Part shown: piece after piece, positions 9,221 to 17,427 of the stretch | How the letters are laid out: the number at the start of each line of letters is the position of its first letter | Position numbering within the stretch: position 1 is the first letter of the stretch | NCBI GenBank assembly: GCA_023389155.1 | Contig: JAEWEV010000034.1 | Coordinates: 124,001 to 188,000, forward strand | DNA length: 64,000 nucleotides | Origin: Pseudomonadota bacterium | Lineage (GTDB): Bacteria > Pseudomonadota > Gammaproteobacteria > Burkholderiales > Burkholderiaceae_B | Direction of reading: 5' to 3' | Notes under the pieces: model-generated | The model's database searches: none | The model's input: only the letters and a program-made list of their open reading frames with translations | Told to the model about the DNA's origin: nothing | Program-made: the position numbers and the translations under genes

Positions 9221-9529
9221 ATGAAATCGAAAATAATCACCATCGGAATCATGGCGCTTTCCACGTCACTGCTGGCAGCATGCCAGTCCACCCCAGACCG
9301 GACAGAGCAACCTGCACAGAGTGAGAACGGCGTGTGTCAACGCGATGCCGCGAAAAGCCTGGTCGGCAAACAGCGTGTCTCGGATGAGGAGGCAAAGCAG
9401 GCTACAGGTGCATCTCAAGTCCGACAGATTGGACCGGGTCAACCAGTAACCATGGACTATCGGAAAGAACGGGTCACAATTGAAACGGATCCTGCGACGG
9501 GCAAGATCGTTCGCGCGATGTGTGGCTAG
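9221..9529 (+). CDS. I78-family peptidase inhibitor-like lipoprotein
   Basis: A 102-aa exported protein with a lipobox LLAAC ending at Cys21, so it is probably a lipid-anchored envelope protein. After the lipobox, the pattern CQRDAAKSLVGK, RQIGPGQPVTMDYRKERV and a terminal MCG matches the peptidase inhibitor I78 family (PF11720) as I know it. Two cysteines (one after the lipobox region, one at the end) could form a disulfide. A role in restraining serine proteases in the envelope is inferred from the family only. It stands alone between the divergent tetR gene and catalase. Confidence 0.8.
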   Translation: MKSKIITIGIMALSTSLLAACQSTPDRTEQPAQSENGVCQRDAAKSLVGKQRVSDEEAKQATGASQVRQIGPGQPVTMDYRKERVTIETDPATGKIVRAMCG

Positions 9530-9601
9530 CGACTTTTCTGTTGCCGTTGGCGCCGAAGCGCCTCGTAGAATGCCTTGTTCCTTGCGATTAATAAAAACTA
9601 A

Positions 9602-9658
9602 CAATCATTTTAAGAATAATGATTGGAAAAAACTATCAAATACAGGATACCATCTATA
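9602..9658 (+). promoter_or_regulatory. Inverted repeat and partial OxyR-like site upstream of catalase
   Basis: CAATCATT (9602-9609) and AATGATTG (9618-9625) form a perfect 8-base inverted repeat with an 8-base spacer. It is followed by ATTG-N7-CTAT (9622-9636) and a further CTAT at 9654-9657, which partly fits the tetranucleotide spacing of OxyR sites but is one base off in the last element. OxyR control of catalase is common in this order; the assignment here is weak. Confidence 0.35.
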
Positions 9659-9737
9659 CAACCTTTCACGCCTCCAGGCGAAAACGACTGAAGGCGGTGA
9701 AGTGTATTTGTGTATCCCTAAGATAGGAGAAATCGCC

Positions 9738-11213
9738 ATGAGCGTTAAAGAAAAACAAGTATTCGGCCATTCAACAACGGGATCCGGCGCCCCGGCTGCC
9801 AGTGATCGCAACTCACTGAGCGTGGGCGCCAATGGCCCCATCGTTCTTCATGATGTTCACTTTCTAGAACAAATGGCGCACTTCAATCGAGAGAAAGTAC
9901 CCGAGCGCCAGCCACATGCGAAAGGTGCTGGTGCATTTGGTGTGCTGGAAGTCACGGATGACGTCTCTGCATATACTAAAGCTGCACTGTTCCAGAAGGG
10001 GCAGCGAACTGAAATGCTGGCTCGCTTTTCCACTGTTGCCGGTGAAGCCGGCAGTCCGGACACCTGGCGGGATGTACGAGGTTTTTCGCTGAAATTCTAT
10101 ACCACAGAGGGCAATTACGACCTGGTTGGAAATAACACTCCGGTCTTCTTTGTTCGCGATCCCATGAAGTTTCCGCATTTCATTCGCAGCCAGAAACGGC
10201 TGCCGGATTCCGGACTGCGCGACAACCAAATGCAATGGGATTTCTGGACCAACAATCCCGAGACTGCGCATCAGGTGACCTATTTGATGGGAGAGCGTGG
10301 CCTGCCCAGAACCTGGCGCCATATGAACGGCTACGGCTCCCACACTTATATGTGGATAAATGCCAGCGGGGAAAAATTCTGGGTGAAATACCACTTTCAC
10401 ACCAATCAGGGTATGCAGTTTTTCACCAATCAGGAAGCTGCAGCCATGGCTGGCCACGATGCGGACTTTCATCGGCGCGACCTGTTTGATGCCATTGCCC
10501 GATGTGAATACCCAAGCTGGGAATTGTCGGTTCAGGTAATGCCCTATGCGGAAGCAAAACATTATCGTTTCAATCCCTTTGATCTGACGAAAACCTGGTC
10601 GCACAAGGATTATCCGTTGATTCATGTGGGACGTGTGACCCTTGATCGCAATCCCGAGAATTTTTTCGCACAGATTGAACAGGCCGCGTTTTCACCGGCA
10701 AACACGGTACCTGGAATTGGCCTGTCACCCGATAAAATGCTGCTTGGCCGGGCATTTGCCTATGCCGATGCGCAGCGTCATCGCATTGGAACCAATTTCC
10801 ATCAGTTGCCCGTCAATCGCCCCAAAGTACCGGTCAATACCTATATGTTTGATGGTCAGATGGCTTATGAGCATAGCGGCAATGCACCAGTGTATGCTAC
10901 CAATAGCGGTGGCCGTCCATATGCGGATCAGACTGGTCCCGTAGACGAGAGCTGGGAGGTCGATGGGGAGCTGGTTCGTAGCGCCTATACCTTGCACGCG
11001 GAAGATGACGATTTTGGCCAGGCAGGCACGCTGGTGCGCGAGGTGTGGAATGACGCGCAGCGCGAGCAGTTTGTCGAACAGGTGGTCGGCAGTTTGCTGG
11101 GCGGCGTTCATGGCGAAGTACTGGAACGCGCGTTCCAGTACTGGAAAAATGTGGATGCCACAGTCGGACAGCAAATTGAAGATCGTGTCCGTGCTGCCTC
11201 AAGCAACATTTAA
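9738..11213 (+). CDS. katA: Monofunctional haem catalase (clade 3 type)
   Basis: A 491-aa small-subunit catalase that dismutates hydrogen peroxide. Catalytic residues are present: distal His60 (QPHAKGAGAFG), Asn133 (VGNNTPVFF) and proximal haem-ligand Tyr342 (GRAFAYADAQRHR). The start at 9738 follows AGGAGA at 9725-9730 and gives the family N-terminus; the frame stays open upstream, but that extension has no catalase features. It is flanked by iron-uptake genes, consistent with coupling of iron supply and peroxide defence, but has its own promoter region. Confidence 0.96.
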   Translation: MSVKEKQVFGHSTTGSGAPAASDRNSLSVGANGPIVLHDVHFLEQMAHFNREKVPERQPHAKGAGAFGVLEVTDDVSAYTKAALFQKGQRTEMLARFSTVAGEAGSPDTWRDVRGFSLKFYTTEGNYDLVGNNTPVFFVRDPMKFPHFIRSQKRLPDSGLRDNQMQWDFWTNNPETAHQVTYLMGERGLPRTWRHMNGYGSHTYMWINASGEKFWVKYHFHTNQGMQFFTNQEAAAMAGHDADFHRRDLFDAIARCEYPSWELSVQVMPYAEAKHYRFNPFDLTKTWSHKDYPLIHVGRVTLDRNPENFFAQIEQAAFSPANTVPGIGLSPDKMLLGRAFAYADAQRHRIGTNFHQLPVNRPKVPVNTYMFDGQMAYEHSGNAPVYATNSGGRPYADQTGPVDESWEVDGELVRSAYTLHAEDDDFGQAGTLVREVWNDAQREQFVEQVVGSLLGGVHGEVLERAFQYWKNVDATVGQQIEDRVRAASSNI

Positions 11214-11373
11214 GTGAGACGAGGCCATGCTCTTGCCAAATCGCGAACTGGCGAGGAAGCAGGGCAGGGCTTTGTTCTGGCAGCGTTGCCGATTGCCGGC
11301 CTGTATCGCTCGCTCGAACGGTCGGGAAATTCAGTAGTCCGGCATTCACAGGCTTTTCATATCGACATGAGCA

Positions 11374-11400
11374 GACCGGTTCGCACTTTGCGGTCCGGTC
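11374..11400 (+). terminator. Putative terminator after catalase
   Basis: A nested hairpin: GACCGG (11374-11379) pairs with CCGGTC (11395-11400), and CGCA/TGCG pairs inside around a CTT loop, followed by GTTTATTT. It lies 160 bases after the catalase stop and just before the convergent DUF817 gene, so it may serve both. The intervening 11214-11373 holds no recognisable gene. Confidence 0.5.
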
Positions 11401-11402
11401 GT

Positions 11403-12245
11403 TTATTTCGCAACAGAAATACTCTGCTTAATGTGTTTCAAATGGGCGACAATGGTAAATGTCATCACGACCAGAAGCGCCCACGAGCTCCATTTTCCCA
11501 GATGCACTGTTACCCAACCCGTGAGCTGGTCCGGGTATTTCCACGCACCCAGCATTGTGCTCAGGTTTTCAGCAATCCAGATGACAAAACCGATCAGTAC
11601 GAATGACAGCAGCAGTGGCATTTTTCTTTGAGTGTCATACGGCGTGAAAAAAACCATGGACCGGGCATACAGGCCAAGCGTAAACGCCAGCAGATGCCAG
11701 CGATAATCACCAATGAAATGATGCGTGAAAAAATTCAGATAGATCAGCACTGCACAAAGAATGGCCATCCAGTACACGGGGTGATGCGTTATTTTCAGAT
11801 TGAACAGGCGCCATGCCTGGATAATATAGCTGCCCACCGCCGCATACATGAACCCGGAAAATAGCGGTACCCCGAACAGTTTCAGATAACCGGGGTCCGG
11901 GTAATGCCATGATTGTATCCATGGCGATGTTTTGAATACTTCCAGGATAAAGCCAACGACATGGAAGAGACAAATGGCATACAGTTCGTCCCTTGTCTCC
12001 AGTTTTGCCCATATCATCCAGGCCTGAATGATCAGCGCACCAATGAACAAAAGGTCATAGCGTGCAATGCCCCCTAATCCGGCTTTTGGCGTCAGAAACA
12101 GCAACAGAAAAAATAACCCGGCAAAGAGGCAAGCCCTGGCTTCTTTGATACCAAAATAAAACAGCTCAATATAAAACCGTGAGATGCCATGTAGCTCTGG
12201 TCGGGGAGGGGGCGATAGCAGGGCCTGGTCAATACGGGAAAGCAT
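11403..12245 (-). CDS. DUF817 family integral membrane protein
   Basis: A 280-aa polytopic membrane protein with about seven to eight hydrophobic segments (for example GLFFLLLFLTP, LLFIGALIIQAW, LLSFVLIGFVIWIAE, WALLVVMTFTIVAH) and conserved-looking polar motifs such as SWHYPDPGYLKLFGVPLFSGF. I recognise this as the DUF817 family (PF05675), which has no established function known to me. It begins 10 bases after the TonB-dependent receptor stop on the same strand, so it is almost certainly co-transcribed from the Fur-box promoter. That context suggests a role in handling a siderophore or another iron-linked function. Confidence 0.85.
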   Translation of the reverse strand: MLSRIDQALLSPPPRPELHGISRFYIELFYFGIKEARACLFAGLFFLLLFLTPKAGLGGIARYDLLFIGALIIQAWMIWAKLETRDELYAICLFHVVGFILEVFKTSPWIQSWHYPDPGYLKLFGVPLFSGFMYAAVGSYIIQAWRLFNLKITHHPVYWMAILCAVLIYLNFFTHHFIGDYRWHLLAFTLGLYARSMVFFTPYDTQRKMPLLLSFVLIGFVIWIAENLSTMLGAWKYPDQLTGWVTVHLGKWSSWALLVVMTFTIVAHLKHIKQSISVAK

Positions 12246-12255
12246 GATTTGCGTT

Positions 12256-14454
12256 TCAGAACTCCATCTCGGCAGACAACAGGGCGGTGCGTGGAGCGGC
12301 CGCAGTGGCCACCGTCAGGCGGGTACTGCTGGACAACCAGTATTTTTTATTAAATACATTCTCGACGCTTGCACGGAAGGTTACTGGCTTACCCATGACT
12401 GTCGTGCGGTAACGTGCGCTCAGATCATATCGGGTCCATGATGGGAGCGTCAAGGTATTTTCGGCATCATAAGGGGTTGCGGAGGTGTGAATGACGCGTC
12501 CGCCCACACTCAGACCAGGCACGCCGGAAACATCCCAGTCTGCGGCAAGATTGAAGGTGCGCCTGGGCACACCACTGGCATGATTGCCCTGATTGATGCC
12601 GCCAGCGGTGCGACGTAATTTGGAATTATAGAACGTGGCGCTTGCCATAACACGCAGGCCAGGCATGGCTTCGCCTGCAGCGGATAATTCCAGGCCGCGG
12701 TTACGCTGTTCGCCGTCATAGCTGAAGACGTTAGTGTCAGGATCCGTAATGGCATTGGGGCGGTCAATCTGGAAGACGGAGACCGTGGTAATGAGCCGGC
12801 CCCAATCCACTTTGACACCCGCTTCATATTGTTTGGATTTATAGGGGGCAAAGACTTCCCCTGCGTTGGCGGCCGTGGCTGGTGCAGTAGATCCCGGTGT
12901 CAGGCCCGATGTAAAATTGCCGTAAACCGAGACGTTTTCCAGCGGGCGAACGACAATGCCGACCAGCGGTGAGGTAGCACTTTCGTTATATGAGGACGTC
13001 ACCGCACCCATGGCATCGAAATTCTTCGACCTGACCTGCTGTCTGCGCAATCCGCCTGTGAGCAGAATGCGATCGTCGGCAAATGAGAGGGTGTCGGTCA
13101 GGGAAAGGCTGGAGAGTGTGGTCTCAGAGTCTTTGTCGGGATCCATACGGTCGCCCGTCATGGGAATCAGATGCACCGGATCATAGATATTGGAGTCTAT
13201 GGTTTCGCCCAAAGGCGCGGACAGATAAAAACTGCCCGCTTCGGTCTTAAGCACAGAACCGGACATCGTAAGCAGATGCTTGACACCGAAAGTGTCAAAT
13301 TTTGCACGAGCACCGATCTCGCCTGTTTTATTTCTTGAATAGGCATCGTACCAGGAGTTGATCACCCGAAAATTACCCAGCGCGTCCACGGCATCTGTCG
13401 CGCGCGCCGAAGGGAAGTCCTGCTCGCTCGCGCCGTAGTGGTAACCGGCGGCGGCATATACCATGAGCCGGTCAGACACATCATATTCCAGTCTTGTGGC
13501 TGCCGTTGAGTCGTGAATGTCCAGATCGGCACCTGAATAAATGGATCGATGGCCTGAAGGGGCAGAGGGGATTTCAGGAGTATCCGGGTGAAAACCATTC
13601 TGCGCCCGGAAATTGTCGACTTTTTCGCGTTGCGAATATGCATCGAGTGACCATCGAAGTCTGGGCGAACGGTAATCCAGCGACAGTGCGCCCACGGCAA
13701 GTTTTTGCCTGCCGTCGTCCAGACTGGTTTTCCCGTTACGGTATACGCCATTGAAACGTACGCCCCATTGCCTGTCATCGCCGAAGCGCCGACCGACGTC
13801 CAGTTGCGTGCCGAAAATCGACTTGCTTTCGTAAGATGTGGTTAGCCGCGTAATGGGCTCATCCTGGGCGCGTTTGGTAACAATATTAATATTTCCGCCG
13901 ATATTGCCGCTTGGGCTGATTCCGTACATCAAGGTGCCCGGACCTTTAAGGACTTCGACGCGTTCCATGATTGCAGTTGGCATACGGTTCGAAGAGGCAA
14001 GACCATAAAGGCCGTTCAAACCAACATCACCGCTGTTGACATTGAAGCCGCGGATCTGGAAGTCTTCGCTAAAGCTGCCAGTAGAGGTCATAACACGAAC
14101 AGAGGATTCATTGACCACGACATCCGCCAGCGTTCGCGCCTGCTGATCGCTTAGCAACTGTGAGGTGTAATTGGTGATACTGAAGGGGGTATCCATAACA
14201 TCTGAATTGCCAAGCACACCCAGGCCACCACCGCGTGCAATCTGGCCACCCGCATAAGGTGCTGACAGACCATCATCCGACGTCGCTGCCATAATCGGAG
14301 TCAGCTGTGTAATTCCCGTTTGTGCATGTGTGATCAAGGGAATTCCGAGAGCCGGAATGCCGAAAGCGCAGGCAATCGTATGACGAAGCAATGTTATCGA
14401 TGTTTTGCGCGGAGCATAGCCGGGCTGAAACCCCGATGGATGGGCGAATTTCAT
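12256..14454 (-). CDS. TonB-dependent ferric siderophore receptor
   Basis: A 732-aa outer-membrane receptor that imports a ferric siderophore using TonB energy. After an N-terminal signal region ending near THAQ it has a plug domain (DTPFSITNYTSQLL, FQIRGFNVN, ERVEVLKGPGTLMYG, NIGGNINIVTK) and a beta-barrel ending in the terminal Phe required for outer-membrane insertion (LLSAEMEF). The layout is that of the FhuA/FoxA/FpvA siderophore class, without an obvious FecR-interacting signalling extension. A strong Fur box lies about 45 bases upstream. It is followed by the DUF817 gene. The cognate siderophore cannot be named from sequence; no biosynthesis genes are in the window. Confidence 0.94.
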   Translation of the reverse strand: MKFAHPSGFQPGYAPRKTSITLLRHTIACAFGIPALGIPLITHAQTGITQLTPIMAATSDDGLSAPYAGGQIARGGGLGVLGNSDVMDTPFSITNYTSQLLSDQQARTLADVVVNESSVRVMTSTGSFSEDFQIRGFNVNSGDVGLNGLYGLASSNRMPTAIMERVEVLKGPGTLMYGISPSGNIGGNINIVTKRAQDEPITRLTTSYESKSIFGTQLDVGRRFGDDRQWGVRFNGVYRNGKTSLDDGRQKLAVGALSLDYRSPRLRWSLDAYSQREKVDNFRAQNGFHPDTPEIPSAPSGHRSIYSGADLDIHDSTAATRLEYDVSDRLMVYAAAGYHYGASEQDFPSARATDAVDALGNFRVINSWYDAYSRNKTGEIGARAKFDTFGVKHLLTMSGSVLKTEAGSFYLSAPLGETIDSNIYDPVHLIPMTGDRMDPDKDSETTLSSLSLTDTLSFADDRILLTGGLRRQQVRSKNFDAMGAVTSSYNESATSPLVGIVVRPLENVSVYGNFTSGLTPGSTAPATAANAGEVFAPYKSKQYEAGVKVDWGRLITTVSVFQIDRPNAITDPDTNVFSYDGEQRNRGLELSAAGEAMPGLRVMASATFYNSKLRRTAGGINQGNHASGVPRRTFNLAADWDVSGVPGLSVGGRVIHTSATPYDAENTLTLPSWTRYDLSARYRTTVMGKPVTFRASVENVFNKKYWLSSSTRLTVATAAAPRTALLSAEMEF

Positions 14455-14495
14455 GATTCTGCCTTTCGGTCAATATGATAAATATCGAACTATAG

Positions 14496-14515
14496 CAGAA
14501 TGATAATAATTATTA
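14496..14515 (-). promoter_or_regulatory. Fur box upstream of the TonB-dependent receptor
   Basis: AATGATAATAATTATTA (14499-14515) lies about 45 bases before the receptor start. Read as a 19-mer (14496-14514) it matches 15 of 19 positions of the consensus Fur site. It predicts iron repression of the receptor and the DUF817 gene. Confidence 0.75.
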
Positions 14516-14632
14516 AAATCATTTACTTCGATAATTACATATGTAATGTCTGGCCGAAAGGGCAACGCGAACAACCGGCAGTGAGGCAGGTGAACACGAT
14601 TGCTGATGCCCGGTACGCGGCGAGAAAGTGGT

Positions 14633-14680
14633 CATCCTACTGTCAATAGGTCAATCATATGACCTATTGACAGTAGGATG
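14633..14680. repeat. Perfect 20-bp inverted repeat with 8-base loop
   Basis: CATCCTACTGTCAATAGGTC (14633-14652) is exactly complementary to GACCTATTGACAGTAGGATG (14661-14680), with loop AATCATAT. No T-run follows on either side, so it does not look like an ordinary intrinsic terminator. It lies 87 bases before the ketopantoate-reductase-like start, in the 313-base gap that also holds the Fur box. It may be a dimeric repressor operator, a cruciform-forming site or an mRNA leader hairpin. Confidence 0.9.
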
Positions 14681-14767
14681 CGCATGTTCTAGTATCAACT
14701 GCTGGCTATCAGAGTTGAGGATCGTTATGGCACTCAACATATCGGGCATGGAAACGGGAAGGGTACG

Positions 14768-15787
14768 ATGAGTTCGCAGAATATTAGCAAGGTGTGCGTC
14801 ATTGGCGCTGGCGCTATTGGTGGGTATCTGGGGGTGCGGCTAGCCAACAGTGGCGCGCAGGTCAGTGTGCTGGCACGCGGCAGGACGCTGCAGGCAATTT
14901 GTGAAAATGGCTGGATACTGGAAGACGGCGATGAAAGGATAGTTGCTAACGTGCATGCCGCGTCTGATCCGGCAGAGCTGGGCCAGCAGGATCTGATCAT
15001 CATTGCGGTCAAGACCTATGCGCTGGCCGACATTGCGCCTCTGGTCCAGGTGCTCTGCCATGCAAATACAATTGTCATCCCTGCAATTAACGGTATCCCC
15101 TGGTGGTTCACGCAAGGGCTGGGTAACAGCAAACTGCCTCCGCAACTAGACTCTTTGGATCCACAAGGTGTCATCGCCAGCGCGATTGACGCCAACCGTA
15201 TCATCGGTTGCGTTGTCTATCCCTCTTGCTATAGCCCCGCCCCTGGCGTATCGCATCACAGTTCAGGAAACAGACTGCTGTTCGGCGAAATTGACAATGC
15301 GACCAACGCGTCCGGATCTGAAAGACTGGAAGGGATCCTGGCTCTGTTCAACGCGGCGGGACTGACAGCGGAGGGCACATCTGACATCCGTCAGTCCGTC
15401 TGGGAAAAGCTTCTGGGCAATGCCTGCTTCAATCCTGTGAGTATGCTCACAGGCTCGCAGACAGACCTGATGATCGACGATTCCGGAACTTACGAATTGT
15501 TCGTCACGCTGATGGAAGAGGTGATTGCGGTGGGAGCTGCCCTGGATATTGCCGTGGATGTGACGCCGCAGGAGCGTCTTGCAGTGACGCGCAAGCTCGG
15601 TGGTGTGAAGACCTCGATGCTGCAGGACACCGAGGCAGGGCGTCCGGTAGAGATCCAGGCCATCGTGGGTGCGTTTGTAGAACTGGCTAAGCGACTTCAG
15701 GTGGAGACGCCAATCGCCGCGACCATATACGCGCTTGCCGTGATGCGAGCCAAAACGTTCGGGCTGCTGAAGCAGCAGGAAACATAA
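14768..15787 (+). CDS. Ketopantoate reductase (PanE/ApbA) family protein
   Basis: A 339-aa NADPH-dependent 2-ketoacid reductase-like protein. It has the N-terminal motif VIGAGAIGGYLG (GAGAIGG at 13-19), the IIAVKTY strand with the family Lys, and a C-terminal helical domain with QSVWEKLLGNACFNP and a substrate-loop-like KTSMLQD. The family reduces ketopantoate in CoA synthesis, but many catabolic paralogues exist. The context, next to a tartrate dehydratase/fumarase-like pair 132 bases downstream, suggests a paralogue acting on another 2-keto acid. GGGAAGGG precedes the ATG. Confidence 0.88.
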   Translation: MSSQNISKVCVIGAGAIGGYLGVRLANSGAQVSVLARGRTLQAICENGWILEDGDERIVANVHAASDPAELGQQDLIIIAVKTYALADIAPLVQVLCHANTIVIPAINGIPWWFTQGLGNSKLPPQLDSLDPQGVIASAIDANRIIGCVVYPSCYSPAPGVSHHSSGNRLLFGEIDNATNASGSERLEGILALFNAAGLTAEGTSDIRQSVWEKLLGNACFNPVSMLTGSQTDLMIDDSGTYELFVTLMEEVIAVGAALDIAVDVTPQERLAVTRKLGGVKTSMLQDTEAGRPVEIQAIVGAFVELAKRLQVETPIAATIYALAVMRAKTFGLLKQQET

Positions 15788-15919
15788 GCTGATCCGGACA
15801 AACAATAGTACTAAGGCACACCAGCGAAGCACGAACTACGGGTGCGATCCTGAACGCAGAACGTGGCAATCGAAACGTGACCGAAGCACAACCGCAATAT
15901 CAATCGATGCAGAGAAACA

Positions 15920-16789
15920 ATGGCGATTACATATGAAATGATCAAGCAGGTAACGGCACAGCTGTACGAGCGGTCCCTGAAGCAGATTCCGGATGACACT
16001 CGCCAGGCTTTGGTCGATGCGGGCTTGCGTGAAACCAATGAAACCGGCAGACGCACATTGCAAATCATGGTCGAAAGTGCCGACGCAGCTCGCAGCAAAC
16101 ACTCTCTGGTCTGTTCCGACTCGGGCGTGCCGGTATATTTTATGCAGATCGGTACTCAGGCCCGCTTCGATGGGGATGTAAAGCAGGCCATTGAAGCGGG
16201 GTTTGCAGAGCTGGTGGAAAGTATCCAGCCACCCCTGTTGCCGCATGTGACTAACCCGCTGACGCTGGAGCGTGGCTACAAGGGCAAGGGCATGCCAATT
16301 ACAACGTTTGATCTGGTCGATGGCGTCGATTATATCGATATCACGTGTTCACCCAAGGCACTGGGCTCGGGCAGATGGGCAGCGCTGGAAATTTTTAGCT
16401 TTCCGGACCTGTCCACCATAGAAAATTTTGTAATGGAAACGGTAATCAAGGCGGGGTCACAGCCCTGTCCCCCTGTCGTGATCGGTGTCGGAATCGGAGG
16501 CTCGTTTGATTATGCGGCAAAAATGGCCAAAGAGGCGACTCTCAGAAAAATCGGTACGATCAACAGCGAGCCTATTCTGATAGACATGGAAGCCCGACTG
16601 CTGGAGCGGATCAATAAAACCGGTTTCGGCCCGATGGGGACGGGTGGCGACAGCACTTCCATGGCTGTCCATATCAATTACTGTGCAGGGCATGGATTTA
16701 CACCCGTGGCGGTATGCTTCAACTGCTGGATCAATCGCCGCACGCGCGCACGCTGCTATAACGACGGTCGCGTAGAAATGATGGAGTAA
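15920..16789 (+). CDS. Class I fumarase / L-tartrate dehydratase-type alpha subunit
   Basis: Alpha subunit (289 aa) of a two-subunit [4Fe-4S] hydro-lyase that removes water from a hydroxy-dicarboxylate. Candidate cluster ligands are C65 (VCSDSG), C183 (QPCPPVVIGVGIGG) and C269 (FNCWINRR), which correspond in position to CQDTG, CPPV and GCW in TtdA as I remember it. The beta subunit starts 5 bases after the stop. Whether the substrate is tartrate, fumarate or a substituted malate cannot be settled by eye. Confidence 0.88.
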   Translation: MAITYEMIKQVTAQLYERSLKQIPDDTRQALVDAGLRETNETGRRTLQIMVESADAARSKHSLVCSDSGVPVYFMQIGTQARFDGDVKQAIEAGFAELVESIQPPLLPHVTNPLTLERGYKGKGMPITTFDLVDGVDYIDITCSPKALGSGRWAALEIFSFPDLSTIENFVMETVIKAGSQPCPPVVIGVGIGGSFDYAAKMAKEATLRKIGTINSEPILIDMEARLLERINKTGFGPMGTGGDSTSMAVHINYCAGHGFTPVAVCFNCWINRRTRARCYNDGRVEMME

Positions 16790-16794
16790 CGCAA

Positions 16795-17391
16795 ATGGCC
16801 ATTACCACGCACCGCATGAATTTCCCGCTGACCGAGGCAGACGCACGCACGCTGCATGCAGGCGATCAGGTCATTATTGATGGTGAAATTATCGTGACTG
16901 CCGGGTTACCCACCCACGCGCGCTTTCTGGATTGTCTGGACGGAAAGGAGCCTTTTCCCATGTCAATGCAGGAGGCGTCTTTGTTCCATTTGGGCAGCTA
17001 CAGTCGGGAAATAGCAGGACAGTTCGAAATCCTGTACATCAATCCCACCACAAGTACCCGATTCAATCCCCATATGCCACGTCTGATTCGCGAACTGAAA
17101 CTTCACGCAATAGGGGGAAAGGGTGGGCTGGATGAGGCCAGCACCAAAGCGATGCAGGAGGCTGGTTGCGTTTATCTGTCATTCCTGGGCGGAGGCTGTA
17201 CGCTACTGAGTCAGGCGATAGTAGCGGTCCTGGAGGTGGGCTGGACCGACATGCTGACTCACTATCGCGTGGTCCGAATGCGCGTCAGGGGACTGGGACC
17301 CGTGACAGTAGGCATTGATGCGCATGGCAATAATCTGTACACACAAATACATGAAGCGGCACATAAACAATTGAAAAGAGCGTTTCAGTGA
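16795..17391 (+). CDS. Class I fumarase / L-tartrate dehydratase-type beta subunit
   Basis: Beta subunit (198 aa) of the hydro-lyase encoded just upstream. Recognisable family blocks are LHAGDQVIIDG, INPTTSTRFNPHMPRLI, AIGGKGG and GLGPVTVGIDAHGNNLY. The segment GLPTHARFLD stands where typical members have a TGRDAAH-like stretch, so the active-site loop differs from canonical fumarase. The gene ends 36 bases from the convergent ABC-transporter ATPase gene, with no clear terminator between. Confidence 0.88.
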   Translation: MAITTHRMNFPLTEADARTLHAGDQVIIDGEIIVTAGLPTHARFLDCLDGKEPFPMSMQEASLFHLGSYSREIAGQFEILYINPTTSTRFNPHMPRLIRELKLHAIGGKGGLDEASTKAMQEAGCVYLSFLGGGCTLLSQAIVAVLEVGWTDMLTHYRVVRMRVRGLGPVTVGIDAHGNNLYTQIHEAAHKQLKRAFQ

Positions 17392-17427
17392 TTGCAACAG
17401 GGTGCTTACCGGTAGCGCGGTTTCGCA

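Noticed and set aside
9480..9737. An 86-residue N-terminal extension of the catalase frame
   Set aside because: The open frame is fortuitous; the ribosome site and family N-terminus fit the start at 9738.
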